In this document: positions 10,691 through 22,900 of the stretch, piece by piece
How positions within the stretch are numbered: position 1 is the stretch's first letter
Layout of the letters: each line of letters starts with the position of its first letter
DNA from: Tetrapyrgos nigripes
Taxonomy: Eukaryota; Basidiomycota; Agaricomycetes; Agaricales; Campanellaceae
DNA length: 64,000 bases
Direction: 5' to 3'
NCBI GenBank assembly: GCA_013368315.1
Contig: JAACJM010000006.1
Span: 372,001 to 436,000, forward strand
Notes under the pieces: model-generated
Told to the model about the DNA's origin: nothing
Seen by the model: only the letters and a program-made list of their open reading frames with translations
Database searches by the model: none
Translations under genes and position numbers: made by a program

Positions 10691-10930
10691 CACAATGATC
10701 ACGTTGGTTCAACATATCCTACTCCTGGTCACAATGTAGTTCCCAGGAACTAAAACTAAAGCTTCGTCTCGTCCAACATGCGTAGTGTTCGGCTCCGATT
10801 GTCATTGGAAGCTACAATGATCACGTTCATTCAACGCACCCTACTCCTCGCCGCGGTGTAGTTATCAGGAACTGAACCTCAGGCTTCGTCTCGCTCAGTA
10901 TGCGTAGTGTTCGGCTCGGATTGTCAGCAG
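10691..10930. repeat. Tandem duplication upstream of the secreted protein gene
   Basis: Two diverged copies of about 120 bp start at 10691 and 10813 (both begin CAATGATCACGTT one base in) and end in GGCTC[CG]GATTGTCA. They share CTTCGTCTCG and ATGCGTAGTGTTCGGCTC blocks. They lie just upstream of the gene starting at 10555 (minus strand), so they may duplicate promoter elements. Confidence 0.75.
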
Positions 10931-13747
10931 GTACGCTCTAGACTCAATGATTCAGGAAGTGGTAAGCTGTATTCAGTAATGTTTCCGCTCGTTGGCGAGA
11001 TGCCAAGAGGAAGATAGTAGATTGGGTACAACTCAAAGGAGTACTAACTACACTCTTTCCAACTTGCCAAGAGAGCGCTCACTTGAGCTCAAATCGACCT
11101 CTTGAGCGTCATCAAGGGGCAAAACGCTGTGCGGGCAATTGGCGGGGGAACGAATAACTTATAATTAACACTATTTCATCGATAAGCACTCAAAACCCGG
11201 CATACCTGCAATGTGACTGCAGCGCTGGAAAAAAGAGCCTAGAAACAAAATTCAAAGATAAAGTTCAGTCAGCGACTCGTGAATTGCAAACTTCAAGTCT
11301 AAAATTGTGAATGTATACAGAGCAGTACCCCTGAGGCCTGGGCATTATTACCACCTCAGAGGTGGAGATAATACGTACCATAAATGTCCCACATCTTTCA
11401 GGGTAACTTTCCAGTGCAAAGTGTCTACCAGGAAATTCGACCAGCCAACGACTAGCGGTGGACGTCAATATCTCCTTGATATCCACAGCCTCTTACTACA
11501 CACTCTCGTTCCGACGCATATCTTCCTGCATGAGATCTGCTACCTCCTGGAGTGGCATCTAGGGCGATGTCGAAGCTGATTGTGTCTGAGTAGGGGATCG
11601 TCGACCCAGTGAAAATCGACGCCAGGGATTTCTGACAAAAGTCCTGAAATCCACGTATTTCCGAGTATTTCTGAATATATCTGTAGATAGATTCTGTAGC
11701 GTCCAGAATCTGAGGTATTCCAGTGGCTATTTTGTAACTTCTTGTCGAGTTATGCAACTTGCAAGAGCAGTCCACGGACTTTCGTGCCATCCGCGACGAC
11801 TACTCTGCGCGACATCAATGACGTCACTCACGTTGCCCCAACGAAAATGACTTTGCGTCTTCCCCAAAGTTGCACTTGCACCAACGAACCAACTACTACC
11901 ATCCCACTTCGACCACGCAACTCTCTGTCTTGTTACATGTATGGTGAGACGCACTAGAACAAAGCACACGCGTCAAGGTGGCACTCCGTACTCCCAAGTG
12001 GAAATACGCGTTGATATGGCACAGGAGCTAGGCAGTCGTCGGTCTTTTGGGAAACAATAATAACGGAGTCTCTAAAGGCTGCCCGGTGCGTCCCCCCTTT
12101 CCTCCACGGCTACCTGCATTTCAATGTGCTTTTCCTTGACGGCCACCACTAGAGGCATCGATTAGGGCTTCCAGTTTGTGCCAAACTCTTCATTCATGTT
12201 ATCGTTTTCCACCTATCGCGAACTTGAGGGTCAGTTACAAGATATATGCGGCGTCGATTTTCACCGAGCGAGTTGCCGTCAGGCCTCAGGGGGTGGCTGT
12301 ACTCTGATTCAATGTCCGAAAATTTTCTCCGCTTTTCAACGTCCGCGTCGACGACGCTGAGAGCCAACGACGACGAGTCCTCAACACCACCTCCACTGCG
12401 GAAGGCCCAAATTTTGGGAAAACTGCAAGCCCTGTACCATTAATTTTGTCGACCAGCCGTAATTCCACAAGCTGGCTGCTGCTGGTCATCAGGCCGAGCT
12501 TCACTGAACGAGTTTTCATGCTGTTATTGTGGTTTTGCTTTGAGAGAGTGTGTGTCGGAAGGAGCAGGAAAGGGTGTTTTCGAACGAGTGGAGGACTGAA
12601 GTGCGTATCTTGCTTTGCTTTTTCTTTCTCGCCTCTGAGTATTTTCGTCTCGCAGTACTCTTGCACATGCTGTATGCTGTATAATCCTAGTCAACATGAG
12701 ATACCGTTCTTCCCTATTTATGGCCCATGACTTCGTGATGTATATTCGTCGACGACGTCTCGGATCGCCCACGACATAACAGCCTTGGAAACCGCGTAAC
12801 GAGCAAACACATAGCCCTCTGTCAGCATCATGGACTATTTTAGGCGGTGTGGAAGTAGGGGAGCCTATATGATTGTATAGCACAACTTTCAAAGCGCGTT
12901 TCGTGCCTGACTGTCTGTTCTTCAACTCTAGCCCATTCCAAGGATCATTTCGATGGATTTTTTGTGGCCTGTACGATGATGGTTATGTATGAATGCCATC
13001 TCCATTATCCGTTTCTTGACTTCGACGGATGTCTTTGTCGTTGTCGTTCTTCCAGAAAATCTCTCTGGACGGTAGGCCTCCACCTATATTGCCGGCGCCT
13101 CGTCTACGGCCAACCTGGCTCCGAGACTGTGGGATGAGCGCTACTCCTCAAATCTTATCTTACGACTGCATACTACGTTGGAAATAGTACAGTTTCGGTT
13201 GCAGAACCAAGGAAACCGACGGAGTTGATAATTCATTGTGGGCGATGCCAATGTATATAATGGAAACATTGATTTTGTCCCGCTTCCTCATCTCATCTCC
13301 CCATCCATCTTCTATGATCAGTGATTTCAGGGCCGTCCCGCGCAGATGAGGGCTGAGCCTGATGACACTATATATCATTGGTATAGCTATTTAGGAGCGG
13401 TCGCCGAAAGCGACTTGCATGCGACACATTCCGAGTGCCATGTCCACTGTACATTCGAGAGTAAGTTCTCACTGAATACTACATTCTAGCTAACCATTGA
13501 CTAGGCTTAGGCTATAGCTCACGGTCATCTTGATCAAGCTCAGGAGGAGAGCCTGTGAACAACAACAATATCAAGATGGGTAGCTGATGGATGAATGGTC
13601 CCGTGCTGCGGTAAGTATAACTGTTTATATTCCCAGTGCATCAGTGTCACCCCACGACAACATCTTCTCGCTACCCCATCCCCCTTCCCACTCTCCTCTC
13701 ATTTCATTTCATCCTTCCTGGAGCTTCATTCTTCCAGGACTTTAGCG
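10931..13747. other. Stretch without a confident gene
   Basis: Coding-like pieces exist on the minus strand at 11265-11790. One frame reads MPLQEVADLMQEDMRRNESV, then a double stop, then EAVDIKEILTSTASRWLVEF, which looks like a decayed gene of unknown kind. A 65-codon frame at 12246-12443 (+) has no supporting features. The segment 13550-13747 is the leader region of the next gene and resembles 500-706 upstream of copy 1. Confidence 0.4.
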
Positions 13748-15748
13748 ATGACCCAGTAAGTAACCCCTATTCATTCATTCTTCGAATTTGTGTTTCGAGT
13801 CTCACCCTTGTATGCCGCTGGCTTCAGCCTACAATTCGTAACTTTGCTCAGTATCCTACCCCTCGTTACCCGCTCGTTGGAAATCCACGTGAACCAGCCA
13901 TTTCCATCCATCACGCCTGGGGCACAAATCTCCGTAACATGGCAGCGAGATACGAGTGGTCCTCACCAAGATCCTTCGAATTGGAACCTGGAATTCTTGC
14001 TGAACAACGCCGAACCAGGTCCTCTTATTAGCGTCTCAAACGCTGACGCACAGTCTGGGTCGATGACAGTGACAATACCTCCATTTGCGACTCCAGGGTA
14101 AGGACTACTTTCTTCATTCCTTTCTTCATTTTTGATGGAGTTTATTCCCTAGACAGCCCATACAGCTCGTAGCAATCGATGACAAACAGTGAGTCCTATA
14201 CGCTCCGATAGATGTATACATAGTACATATTTGTATACTGACTCCACCGACTTTCAATGCTGTCAGCGGTTCTACGTTTGCGACCTTTCCAAAAGATCCC
14301 GTTACTGTGCAATCCGCTTTGAGTAGTAAAGTCACAGAGACCGGATCGTAAGTGCTCGGACTCTAGACTTCCCCTTTTCTTGCTGAAACTCGCATGTTAA
14401 AGAGAAACCTCGGCTTCTGTGCCGTCCACGAGTATATCACCTACGCACGAAGGAGAAGCAGGAGCAGGAGCAAGAGCAGGAGCAGGAGCAGGAAATTTGT
14501 ACGTCTCCTGGTTGCTGAACACATTAACCAATCCTGATATTTTACAATCAGTTCGTCAACTCCTTCTGATACGGGGACTAGCAGCGACTCTACGACATCC
14601 AACGAAACGACGTCCATATTGTAAGTTGTACACGTACATTCTCATTCGAATGACATTGATGGTTTTCCCTGTACAGCATGAGCTTGCCAACGTGAGTAAG
14701 TCTACAACACAACCCGACTTCGGTTTGATTTACGTTGTAGCGTGTAGATCCATGGGCAGTGGAGAAAACGGTTCAGTACCTGTAACTGACAGTTCTCTGT
14801 CTGTTCTCCCAACAAGGTGAGGTCGAGTTATAGTTTGTGATGTGTAGGATATGGTACATTCATTCTACCAGGACATCTGATATCTCAACCACGCCAGCTG
14901 CTACGGGAGATTCTGGAGTTGATGCTTCCCCTCCCATTGCACCTCCCATTGCAACGACGACATCACCAAATGATACAGCGTCAAGTTTCAATGGTCACCA
15001 TACCAATAGAGCAGCAATTATCGCTGGAAGCGTCGGAGGAGGACTCGCCTTGATCCTGCTCTTGACTTTTATCTATTGTTTCTGGCGACGACGCCAGACG
15101 AAACGGCAATTCGTGACTGAAAGCGACCACACCTCCTTTGACCGAGACATGATGATTCGCAGCAATTCCGACACTGTCATTCTTTCCACCGGTGACCACC
15201 ATGATCTCAAACCGAAGACTTCCGACATGTTCAAATTTGAACCACTTTCGGCCTCGACCATAGGAGTAGCACTTGGACAGAGTCGCGGACTTGGGTCAGA
15301 AAAGGCAAATGAAAAGGCTCAGGTCAAATTGGAGTCCCATCGTTCATCGTCATCAGTATCATCAGCGCGGTCGTCTACATCCGTAGACGATGAAGAGACG
15401 ACGCCTTCGCTTGTTCGGTACTCTTCAGGAAAAGACGAAATTAGATCTCAAGCGATCACGAGTATATACAGTACTCCTTATACCCCAATATCCAAGAACC
15501 ACACAAGGATACCAGCTCGCACTGACCGCCAAATGGATATCCAGGGGCAGATTATGGATTTGCAACAGCGGATGATTGGTAAATCGGGTACAACATCCGC
15601 GAAGGAGCTTAACGAGATTCGAGAAAACATTAAGCATCTGGAGGAACTTCATAAGACGGATTGGGCGTTGGAGTTGACGGATGTTCCTCCTCCGGGACTA
15701 GGGACAGGACTGGATCAAAGGAGGAACAGTGTGGGCGTCGCCTTATGA
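13748..15748 (+). CDS. KRE9/KNH1-like single-pass surface protein, copy 2 (intact)
   Basis: Nine exons: 13748-13755, 13828-14097, 14153-14188, 14267-14347, 14403-14498, 14552-14620, 14677-14691, 14760-14816 and 14872-15748. The total is 1509 nt, 502 residues, with the frame kept through every junction. A very short first exon (MT plus part of a codon) leads into the signal peptide. Residues about 20-125 match the KRE9/KNH1-like Ig-type domain (SITPGAQISVTWQRDTSG, SMTVTIP). Then comes a Ser/Thr stalk containing a short Gly-Ala-Glu/Arg repeat (14455-14492), a membrane segment at about 258-282 followed by RRRQTKRQ, and a cytosolic tail of about 220 residues with a predicted coiled coil near its end. 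The tail ends LTDVPPPGLG..., so the PPMY motif of copies 1 and 3 is lost. Likely cell-wall associated, possibly a wall sensor; inferred from layout. Confidence 0.82.
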
Positions 15749-16070
15749 TAGTGGACATCACGTATGATACGAAGGTTGCTGATTTGGATATTTCGTAGCA
15801 TCTGGGGGGGTTGATGACTTTCGTAATGGACTTCATCGTGATTGATATAGACTATGTATAACAATGTATCTGGATACAACACTTTGATCATTTCATGGCC
15901 AATCCCTCTTAGCTTTCCTGAATGCTTTGTCCTCCAAATTGAGCAAAGGAATATTCCCCTAGAAGAGCTCCTTCAAGTTGCGGGTCAAAGTCAGACTGTT
16001 CAAGACCTAAAGTCAGAAGATATTCTTGAATATTGAATATTAAGAACTTCTGTCCTTGTAGTAAGTGTAC

Positions 16071-16289
16071 TCACAGCGCCAAATTTAACTTCCTTAAACG
16101 ACCACTCTGATCAACATCTTTCGAGATGCCAGTGGTACCACGAGGGATGCTGGAAGGGCGTCAATTTCTGTAAGTCGAGGGGATAGCGTTGGTGCTCCAA
16201 AATTTGACGTACCCGTGTGGAAGCGCTCGTACGAAGCACGCAAGAGCAAACATCGTCGAGAGTACTCTAGTCATTTGGAATGGCATCAT
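16071..16289 (-). CDS. Possible small secreted peptide
   Basis: Two-exon model: 16289-16213 and 16149-16071, with a 63-bp GT...AG intron. Frame is kept from MMPFQMTRVL to TGA, giving 51 residues. Residues 1-22 look like a signal peptide (hydrophobic core LSTMFALACFV, then RALP). The remainder, about 28 residues, is basic and has no cysteines. No family was recognised, and a longer multi-exon gene continuing toward 15900 is also possible. Low confidence. Confidence 0.3.
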
Positions 16290-16732
16290 GGTGATAAAGA
16301 TGGACAGTGAATCACTTCCGATGTGAGTTTTCAGGAATGAAGGAATCAATTAAGGTGATGCTAGTTGGGAGAAAAGACCAGCTTGCTCTGAAGAAACAAA
16401 TTCTACGAGGTAGTATTTATACCTCCTTCAGCTTTGGTATGGGCTTACCGAGCAGTATTGAACGAACAGGAATTTATGAGGAATAAATTCTCGCTCATCA
16501 TGGAATTCAACTTAAGCACAGAGCTATAGCTGGCAGTATCGTTATCACATACATATGGATGATATCCAAATGGAACACCGAAAAAACAAAGGTGGAATGG
16601 CCCAAAATTCTGAATAAAACATCCATAGATTAAGTAGCAAAGTTGACACTTAATAGTGTACTCAGGTGCGGTGACGAGGGTTGCGGCCACATCTACAAAG
16701 AAGAAGCAGACACATAGGACAGAACGAGACAG

Positions 16733-16742
16733 AAAAGAAAAA
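16733..16742 (-). terminator. Pol III terminator of the tRNA gene
   Basis: On the minus strand a run of five T (16742-16738) followed by C and four more T lies about 21 nt downstream of the tRNA 3' end, the expected RNA polymerase III stop. Confidence 0.6.
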
Positions 16743-16763
16743 GACAAGAGAAACATGTCCGAT

Positions 16764-16834
16764 TCCAACGCGGGGAATCGAACCCCGGGCTGCTGTGTGA
16801 AAGACAGCAATGTTAGCCACTACACCACGATGGA
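16764..16834 (-). tRNA. tRNA-Glu (anticodon UUC)
   Basis: A 71-nt cloverleaf on the minus strand, without intron. The acceptor stem is TCCATCG with CGTTGGA, with one mismatch. The anticodon stem GCTGT/ACAGC holds the 7-nt loop CTTTCAC, giving anticodon TTC. The T arm CCGGGGTTCGATTCCCCG is perfect and serves as the B box; the A box GGTGTAGTGGCTAAC is intact. The sequence is close to what is known of fungal tRNA-Glu. Confidence 0.93.
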
Positions 16835-17564
16835 ACATGTTAAAGATTGTAGGCAGGTACATTTTGACACGGTGCAATCTATTAGAGAATCAATGCAGAG
16901 ATTATTTGTATGTATACTTGAAATCATGGATGAGCACGCAAGAACGCGGAAGGTGGGGTGGAAAGTGGGTGGAAGGGAGCCTTCATCTCTACAACTTGGA
17001 CAGTCGGGGAGTGTGGGGGAAGAGATGTAAAGATAGAGTGATTAAAAGTGGGATGAAGAGATGGACGTAGACGTGGACGTGAACAACGGACAGTAGACAA
17101 TGAACATAGGGGATGTCGATGCCCAGGGAGGAGATATACCGCTTGAAGCTTGAAGAATTGCAGTTGGAAGGTCGTCCTGGAGCTTGAAGTGAATCCTAAA
17201 ATTCAACCCTTTGACTGTTCACTCCTCAATTCCACGCTCCTCTTCAACGTATCATCCAACGCATATGGATACGTCCAAGCGCACCCCCTCGGGAAAGGTT
17301 AGTCAACGTAGTAGCTTGTGGGTGAATGAAGGAGATGTGTGGTGGAAAGAAGGGAACGGTGGAGCAGGCCAAGCTTGCCTCCTAGCAAGTGGTTCCAGAT
17401 GACGACAGGAAACTAGACTAAAGCTACTGACAAACAGGGTCAAAGAGGGTCAAATGCCGGCCAATCCGGCATAAACACTTAGGCACGAGTCACGTATGAA
17501 GTTCGGGAGAACCCGAGTCTGGGTTTACGGCACGCTCGTACTCTCCTCGGAGTCTCACTGTCTC

Positions 17565-17634
17565 GCCTGCCTTATTAGGAACTGACAATCGCATTTCCTG
17601 AGCCCAGGGATCGTCAGCTCCTAATAAGGCAGGC
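17565..17634. repeat. 26-bp inverted repeat (hairpin)
   Basis: 17565-17590 and 17609-17634 are inverted copies with two mismatches around CTGCCTTATTAGGA, separated by 18 bp. It lies alone in the region between the tRNA and the next gene. The rest of 16835-18116 shows no gene; 17940-18040 may be a leader intron of the following gene. Confidence 0.7.
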
Positions 17635-18116
17635 TGGTCACGGCGGAGGAGGCATCTGATGTGATCGTAATCAGGGTTGAAAAGAAGTTCATCCTCTCTT
17701 CACCTCTCTTCACACTTCGAGTCATTGCGAAGCACCGAAGCCGTAGATCCTGTCTGACTCGCACGACTCTATGCCATAACGCCACCTAGGCCTCATATAT
17801 AGTCGATATCATCACGGTTGTTTTCATTCCTCCCTTCCTTCCCCTCCTTAATCTTACGCGGTCCTTTCTTTTTTTTGCCCCGAGCTTCCTGTCGTTGTTT
17901 CCTCCCTTACAGCTGTTTTGCTTTCCCTTCATTGCATGAAAATTGGACGTAAGTTTTCAGTCTTGCGAGTCTCAACGTTGACGTGTAAATTTACTTACTA
18001 ACACGTCTTACTTCCTCGACTTTTTCACATTTCACCAGCGGTCGATCGGTCAGGCTCATTGCCATTCCGATAAACATCAACTTAAACCTCACTTCAATTT
18101 TTGAAACAAAACACAT

Positions 18117-18985
18117 ATGACTATGCCACCAACCACTCTATCGGGACCGTCGGTGTCATTGTCCCGTGGTTCAGTCATCGGTTAGTGCAGCGTTTCCCAG
18201 TCCCCGCCCCCCCTCCCCGGACCACGCTACTCAGAGCACAGTACAAATGTGATGGACTCTGTGCAACTGTTCCTTTTTGTTTTCTTGTTTTTTTTTTTTT
18301 TTTTGTTCTCGTACTGATTGCAACCATTTCAGGTCTCCTCACCCTCTTCACCGCCCTCGCTCTCCTCGCCCTCATCTTCTCCTTTGGTTTCTTATATTCT
18401 TTTGCGCGCGCTCCACCAATGTTGGACGACTTCGATTTCGTCTCAGAGGCCGATGTTTCAGAGGATGACGGACAGACCCGTACTCTTACACGTAGCAGTG
18501 CTAGCGGATCTAATACTGCGAGCGATGGAGTCGATAAAGGCGAAGGCGTCTCGGAAGACAGAGCACGAGCTAACATCATCGGTGTCGACACCGATAAAAC
18601 GGAAATCGAAACCCAAACCCCAACCGAGAACACGCCTTCGCGTACGTGTACATTCAGCTCATGGTTCCCGCTATTTTCCCCTCGAGCGAGTCGTTTTCAT
18701 TGTGCCTCCAACTCCCCATGCTCAGCCTGCTACTTCCCTATGAGTCCTAGTCCTACTCTGGTCCTGCGATCCAGTCTACACTCCCACTCCCACTCCCACT
18801 CCGCTTCCGTATCCTCGTCGTTGACTTCATTCACCTTACCATTGTCGACGGTTGATAGTGATAGTACTAGTACTATCAGTAGCTGTGCTAGCGTACACCG
18901 AGACGGACACGAGCAGCCCGAGCTCGAATCAGAAAAATCTCCCAGTTCCAGGGCCAGGATCTCGAGCATCTCCTCGCTGCCATGA
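18117..18985 (+). CDS. Single-pass membrane protein with Ser-rich acidic tail
   Basis: Two exons: 18117-18180 and 18333-18985, joined over a 152-bp GT...AG intron with a strong T-rich tract (18281-18304). The total is 717 nt, 238 residues. The ATG at 18117 is the first after the leader and joins in frame. The N-terminus is 21 residues without a signal peptide, followed by a membrane segment (residues 22-46, LLTLFTALALLALIFSFGFL). The tail of about 190 residues starts with an acidic stretch (DDFDFVSEADVSEDDG), is rich in Ser and Thr, and contains a HSHSHSHS run. Orientation in the membrane is unclear. No known domain; function unknown. Confidence 0.65.
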
Positions 18986-19948
18986 TGGCCATTCTCATCC
19001 GTGTCATTGACTCGTTACTATGAGTCGACGTTGTCCTCTCCTGACTTCAGCCTCAGGCGTAGGTGGGGGTGTGCCAGTTTACTAGGTTACGAGAGCTTTA
19101 TTACTGGCTTAGAGCGCTCGTCTATCCTACCAACTCTTAGTCTGGGATTTATTGCTCCTCAGTTTGCATAGTCGTATGTGTATCCATACCTTTAGATGCT
19201 TTCATTGGCTTTGGTCCTTATGTATATATACGTACTCACTGACTTATTGACTAAGTCCTCACTGCCTAGATGATCGCCTTGCCCGGATAGCTATCAAGTA
19301 CTACTTGTTTTCCTGGATGATGTACATATTAGACTTCCCTCCTACATTTATCCAGTTATCTACTTCCGAGCCTCCAGTTTTCAGTTCTAGGCCTAGAACA
19401 TTTTATGTGTTCGGCGACGGTGAGTTTCGGTAACACGCCGAAAAGGGACAAAAGGTGACTCTTCGACCCAAGACATGACGGAACCAAAGATTATTATCAT
19501 CATGGGTAGTATTCCTGATGGATTTTGTTTTGTGTCCTTACTTGGTAAATATTACTACTGTATACAGGACTGTATTTCTTCCATTCGTATTTGATCAGTA
19601 GATTGCCAAACGGTTACCACTAAGATTACTCCTTTCATGTTGAATGAGTGAATGAGAGCGTATATTTAATAAGGGGGCTCAATCAAAGCTTTGAACATCG
19701 GGGTCGTCGCCTTTGATGAAGGTATTAGGTGGGGTCTGGGACGTGAAACTCCAGAATAGGCAGTTGGAAGGAAGATGTCTATATGGAATTTGCAGGGAAT
19801 AAGTAGATATGTGCTCCTAAAGTATGAAAAACCCAAACAGGATATTCAGATACGGAACCCAGAGGACTTAGAAGAAGTATTATGCGGACGTAGGAGGTAG
19901 ACATTCCACAGTGTGTTCCTAGAGTATGATGAAACCCAAACAGGATAT
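18986..19948. other. Intergenic stretch with a direct repeat
   Basis: No gene seen. A direct repeat of about 36 bp occurs at 19816-19851 and 19917-19952 (shared core AACCCAAACAGGATATTCAGA). The second copy overlaps the end of the transcription factor gene on the minus strand, so the 3' end of that gene was duplicated. Confidence 0.5.
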
Positions 19949-22900
19949 TCAGAAGTTAGTATACGTGTCGGCGAAAGTTGTGTCGGGCAGGGGAATGCTA
20001 GTGCTGTTCAGCAGTTTATTAACACCTGCCATGAACGAATCCCAATCCTGGCTGGCACTAAAAATGAAGAGGATAACGGTTGGAAAGCGTCGAAGGAATA
20101 AGAGCCAATTACAATACCTAGGATTACCGTTTTGTACGATGGACGCAGTATTTGCAGTGCCCATATCATCATCAAACAGAGTGAAACAGCGTTGCATATA
20201 TGCAGCATCAGGATGCGAAGCTGGCGACGCCGACGCCATCACATCAAAGGCTACAGCCCCTGGTGTCGCTGAGCTATGGAAATAATAACCGAAACTCGGG
20301 TTTGGACTTGGAGTCTGGTAAACTTGCTCGCCATTGCTAACCGAATCATTGAAGAAATTCTTGTGTACAGGAAGCTCGCCGAGCTCGTTTGAGTAGAAGG
20401 GAAGGTGTACCGGAGAAGGAGTATTGGCCCCGTCAGGAGTCGTACTAAAAGCGGCACTGGGTGCCAGCGTTGATTTCGCTGCATCCGATCCCGGCCACCA
20501 GCCGGGTAGAAAATGAGACGGCTGAGGGGTATTCTGCGACTGTAAAACTTGGGATGGTAACGAGGCTGACGCTACTGGAGATCCTGGTGTGTTGGCTATG
20601 CCGGGTTGAGTTGGTAGATGACTGGCAATCATGCTGTTCAGAATGTCACTAGGATAGGAGTAGAATCGGTGTCAAGATCTTAAACAGAACAAACGCGGAC
20701 AGGGGAGGGTACTCACACTAATCGACCTGCGAGTAAATACCTATACGAAGAAATCAGTTGCCGGAATGATAAAAGGGAGAAGTTTTCCTACATTGGTTCG
20801 AATAAACGCAGGAACTCAACACATTTGTAGATATCTCTCATCTCTTTCCTCGAGTCAAATTTGATTTTAAGTTGAGTTGATCGAATAAGGTTGAGAGAAA
20901 GAACTAAGGCGGAGCTGAAGATGGCGAGCTTTGTACATACCGGAGAGGGTCAACGTCAACAGCTGTTGACACGGACACAAGCCAGAATAACATCGAATAC
21001 TCACCATCAATTGAGGATTGTATGTTGTACACACGAAACGCTTTGCATACGTCTCGCAGACACGTAAAGACGCTCTGGCTGCGTTTGTGCAAATCGCCAA
21101 AGAGGGGAAGGATAATATGCCAGTTCTATCCCGAGGACGAGGAATAAAGCGTCTATGGACCGCAATTTGAACCCAGTAATACATGGCGTAAAGTATGGTG
21201 GATTGACTGAAAAAGACTGTGTCTTGAGGCTGTTTTTCCCATTGAACTGGCGACGAAGAAAAAGTGAGATTTAATGGTTGAAAGTATGAGTAGGGCCGAT
21301 ACACCCACGATGTTCCGGGACAGAATCGACCCACTTATTCAACGCCGAGTCGATACCCACTACCGCTTTCTCGTATCACTCGATGTTTCCGATGTTAATA
21401 AGCTCGGACCTTCTGACTGAATACTAATAGTCATTCCTAACATCAGCCACGCAAGACATAGCGAAAGAGATGCACAATAACTTACGATGGTCAAGAAGGT
21501 AAATCCGTATATCTCCATGAGCTTCAGATACGAATTCCAGTAAGATACTGCGGCTGGCTTTCCTTCTGGTTGAACAAAACCCGGACTACCATCCTCGGGA
21601 TCCCAATACTCGTCGTCACATTCGACGAGGGGGTCAATGTCAAAACTGCATTAAAGTAAGTAAATATCAGCGTCCTCAACGATTGAACAATACAGAAGAA
21701 GAATAAGTAAACGTACTCTTGGATTGACGTTGCCCTGGGTCGTCCAAAGAGAGTACTCATACTGATGTCTATGGTGGTCAGCGCCCAAAAAGCCCTTTTC
21801 CACAACTCTCCTTCAATGGTAGGGGAGTCGTTAGTGTATCGCCTATGTGCACCCTTCTCTTGAGCACGACGAATAGCGATTCCAGCTAGCAACCAAGCGC
21901 TGTCGACACCCTTCGTGACGGTATACAAATAACTAATCATCAACTGCTCGATAGAAGATGTTAGCGTGTTTGGCAAAAAGTCACAGTCAACCAAACGAAG
22001 AGGAAGTAGTGTACACACACAGTACAACTGAAGATGATACAACTCCAGCATCGGGCTAAACACGAACGCATCCAATTGTATTTGTCTGACCCAGTATTCT
22101 CCCAAGTTCTCCTGTTGGTGCGATCCAGAAAGAAGTCTAGCGCCGAAACCACATACGACGAGGACTAGAGCGCCAAACGCCGGATCACGAAGATGAAGAC
22201 CATCTGCGACGGTCTTATTAAACGAAGGTCGATGAAGAAGCGGCTTATAAGGTTCCCACTCGCGGAAATATGCGTTAACGAATTGACCAAAGGCGTCTGG
22301 AGGCGGGAACTCGTATATTGGAGTTGTAGTCTCGGACTGAGGCCGTGTTATCGGATACCAAGACGGCCACTGGAAGTCACAGATGCAATGAAAGGAATAA
22401 AAACGAGAGCATAAATGCGAAAAGGCCAATACTCACAGGATCAAGCTCCCAGAATTCCGGTCTCCTGACATGCACGAAAATCGAATTCCAGTCAGGTCAA
22501 GTAAGCTCCCTCCTATGGTCCATCGCGACCTTCACCAGCATGATGGTGCTTGATTCACCAAAATGGGTCTTGCTCGCGCCGAAGGAAAGATCTGAGAGCT
22601 CCTTGGAGAGATCTTCAATGTTTTCAGTCGCGGCAACGTCAATGTCTTTGCCTGTGTCTTCCATAGATATCGTTGAATCAGGAATCACCGGCTCAACAGA
22701 GCGTGACGGCTGTGAGGATGGTGGATACGCATTCGCAGAGTTGGGGCTGGGAAGAGTCGACTTCAAGTTCTGCTTTTCACGCGGGTTGTTGAAGATCCAG
22801 TCGTCATCACCGTTGACAAGGCGCAGCTCACGGTCCTTTTCGAGCTCTTCAATCCAATTGGCCAGCTTGACGAGCATTTTTCGGATATCTTCTTTGTCGT

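Noticed and set aside
12286..12930. Minus-strand frames of 126 and 133 codons
   Set aside because: No start context, domain, signal peptide or consistent exon structure; composition like surrounding non-coding DNA.
19949..20107. An intron near the end of the transcription factor gene (GTAATCC...TTTTAG)
   Set aside because: The borders would join in the wrong frame, whereas the unspliced frame is open to the stop.
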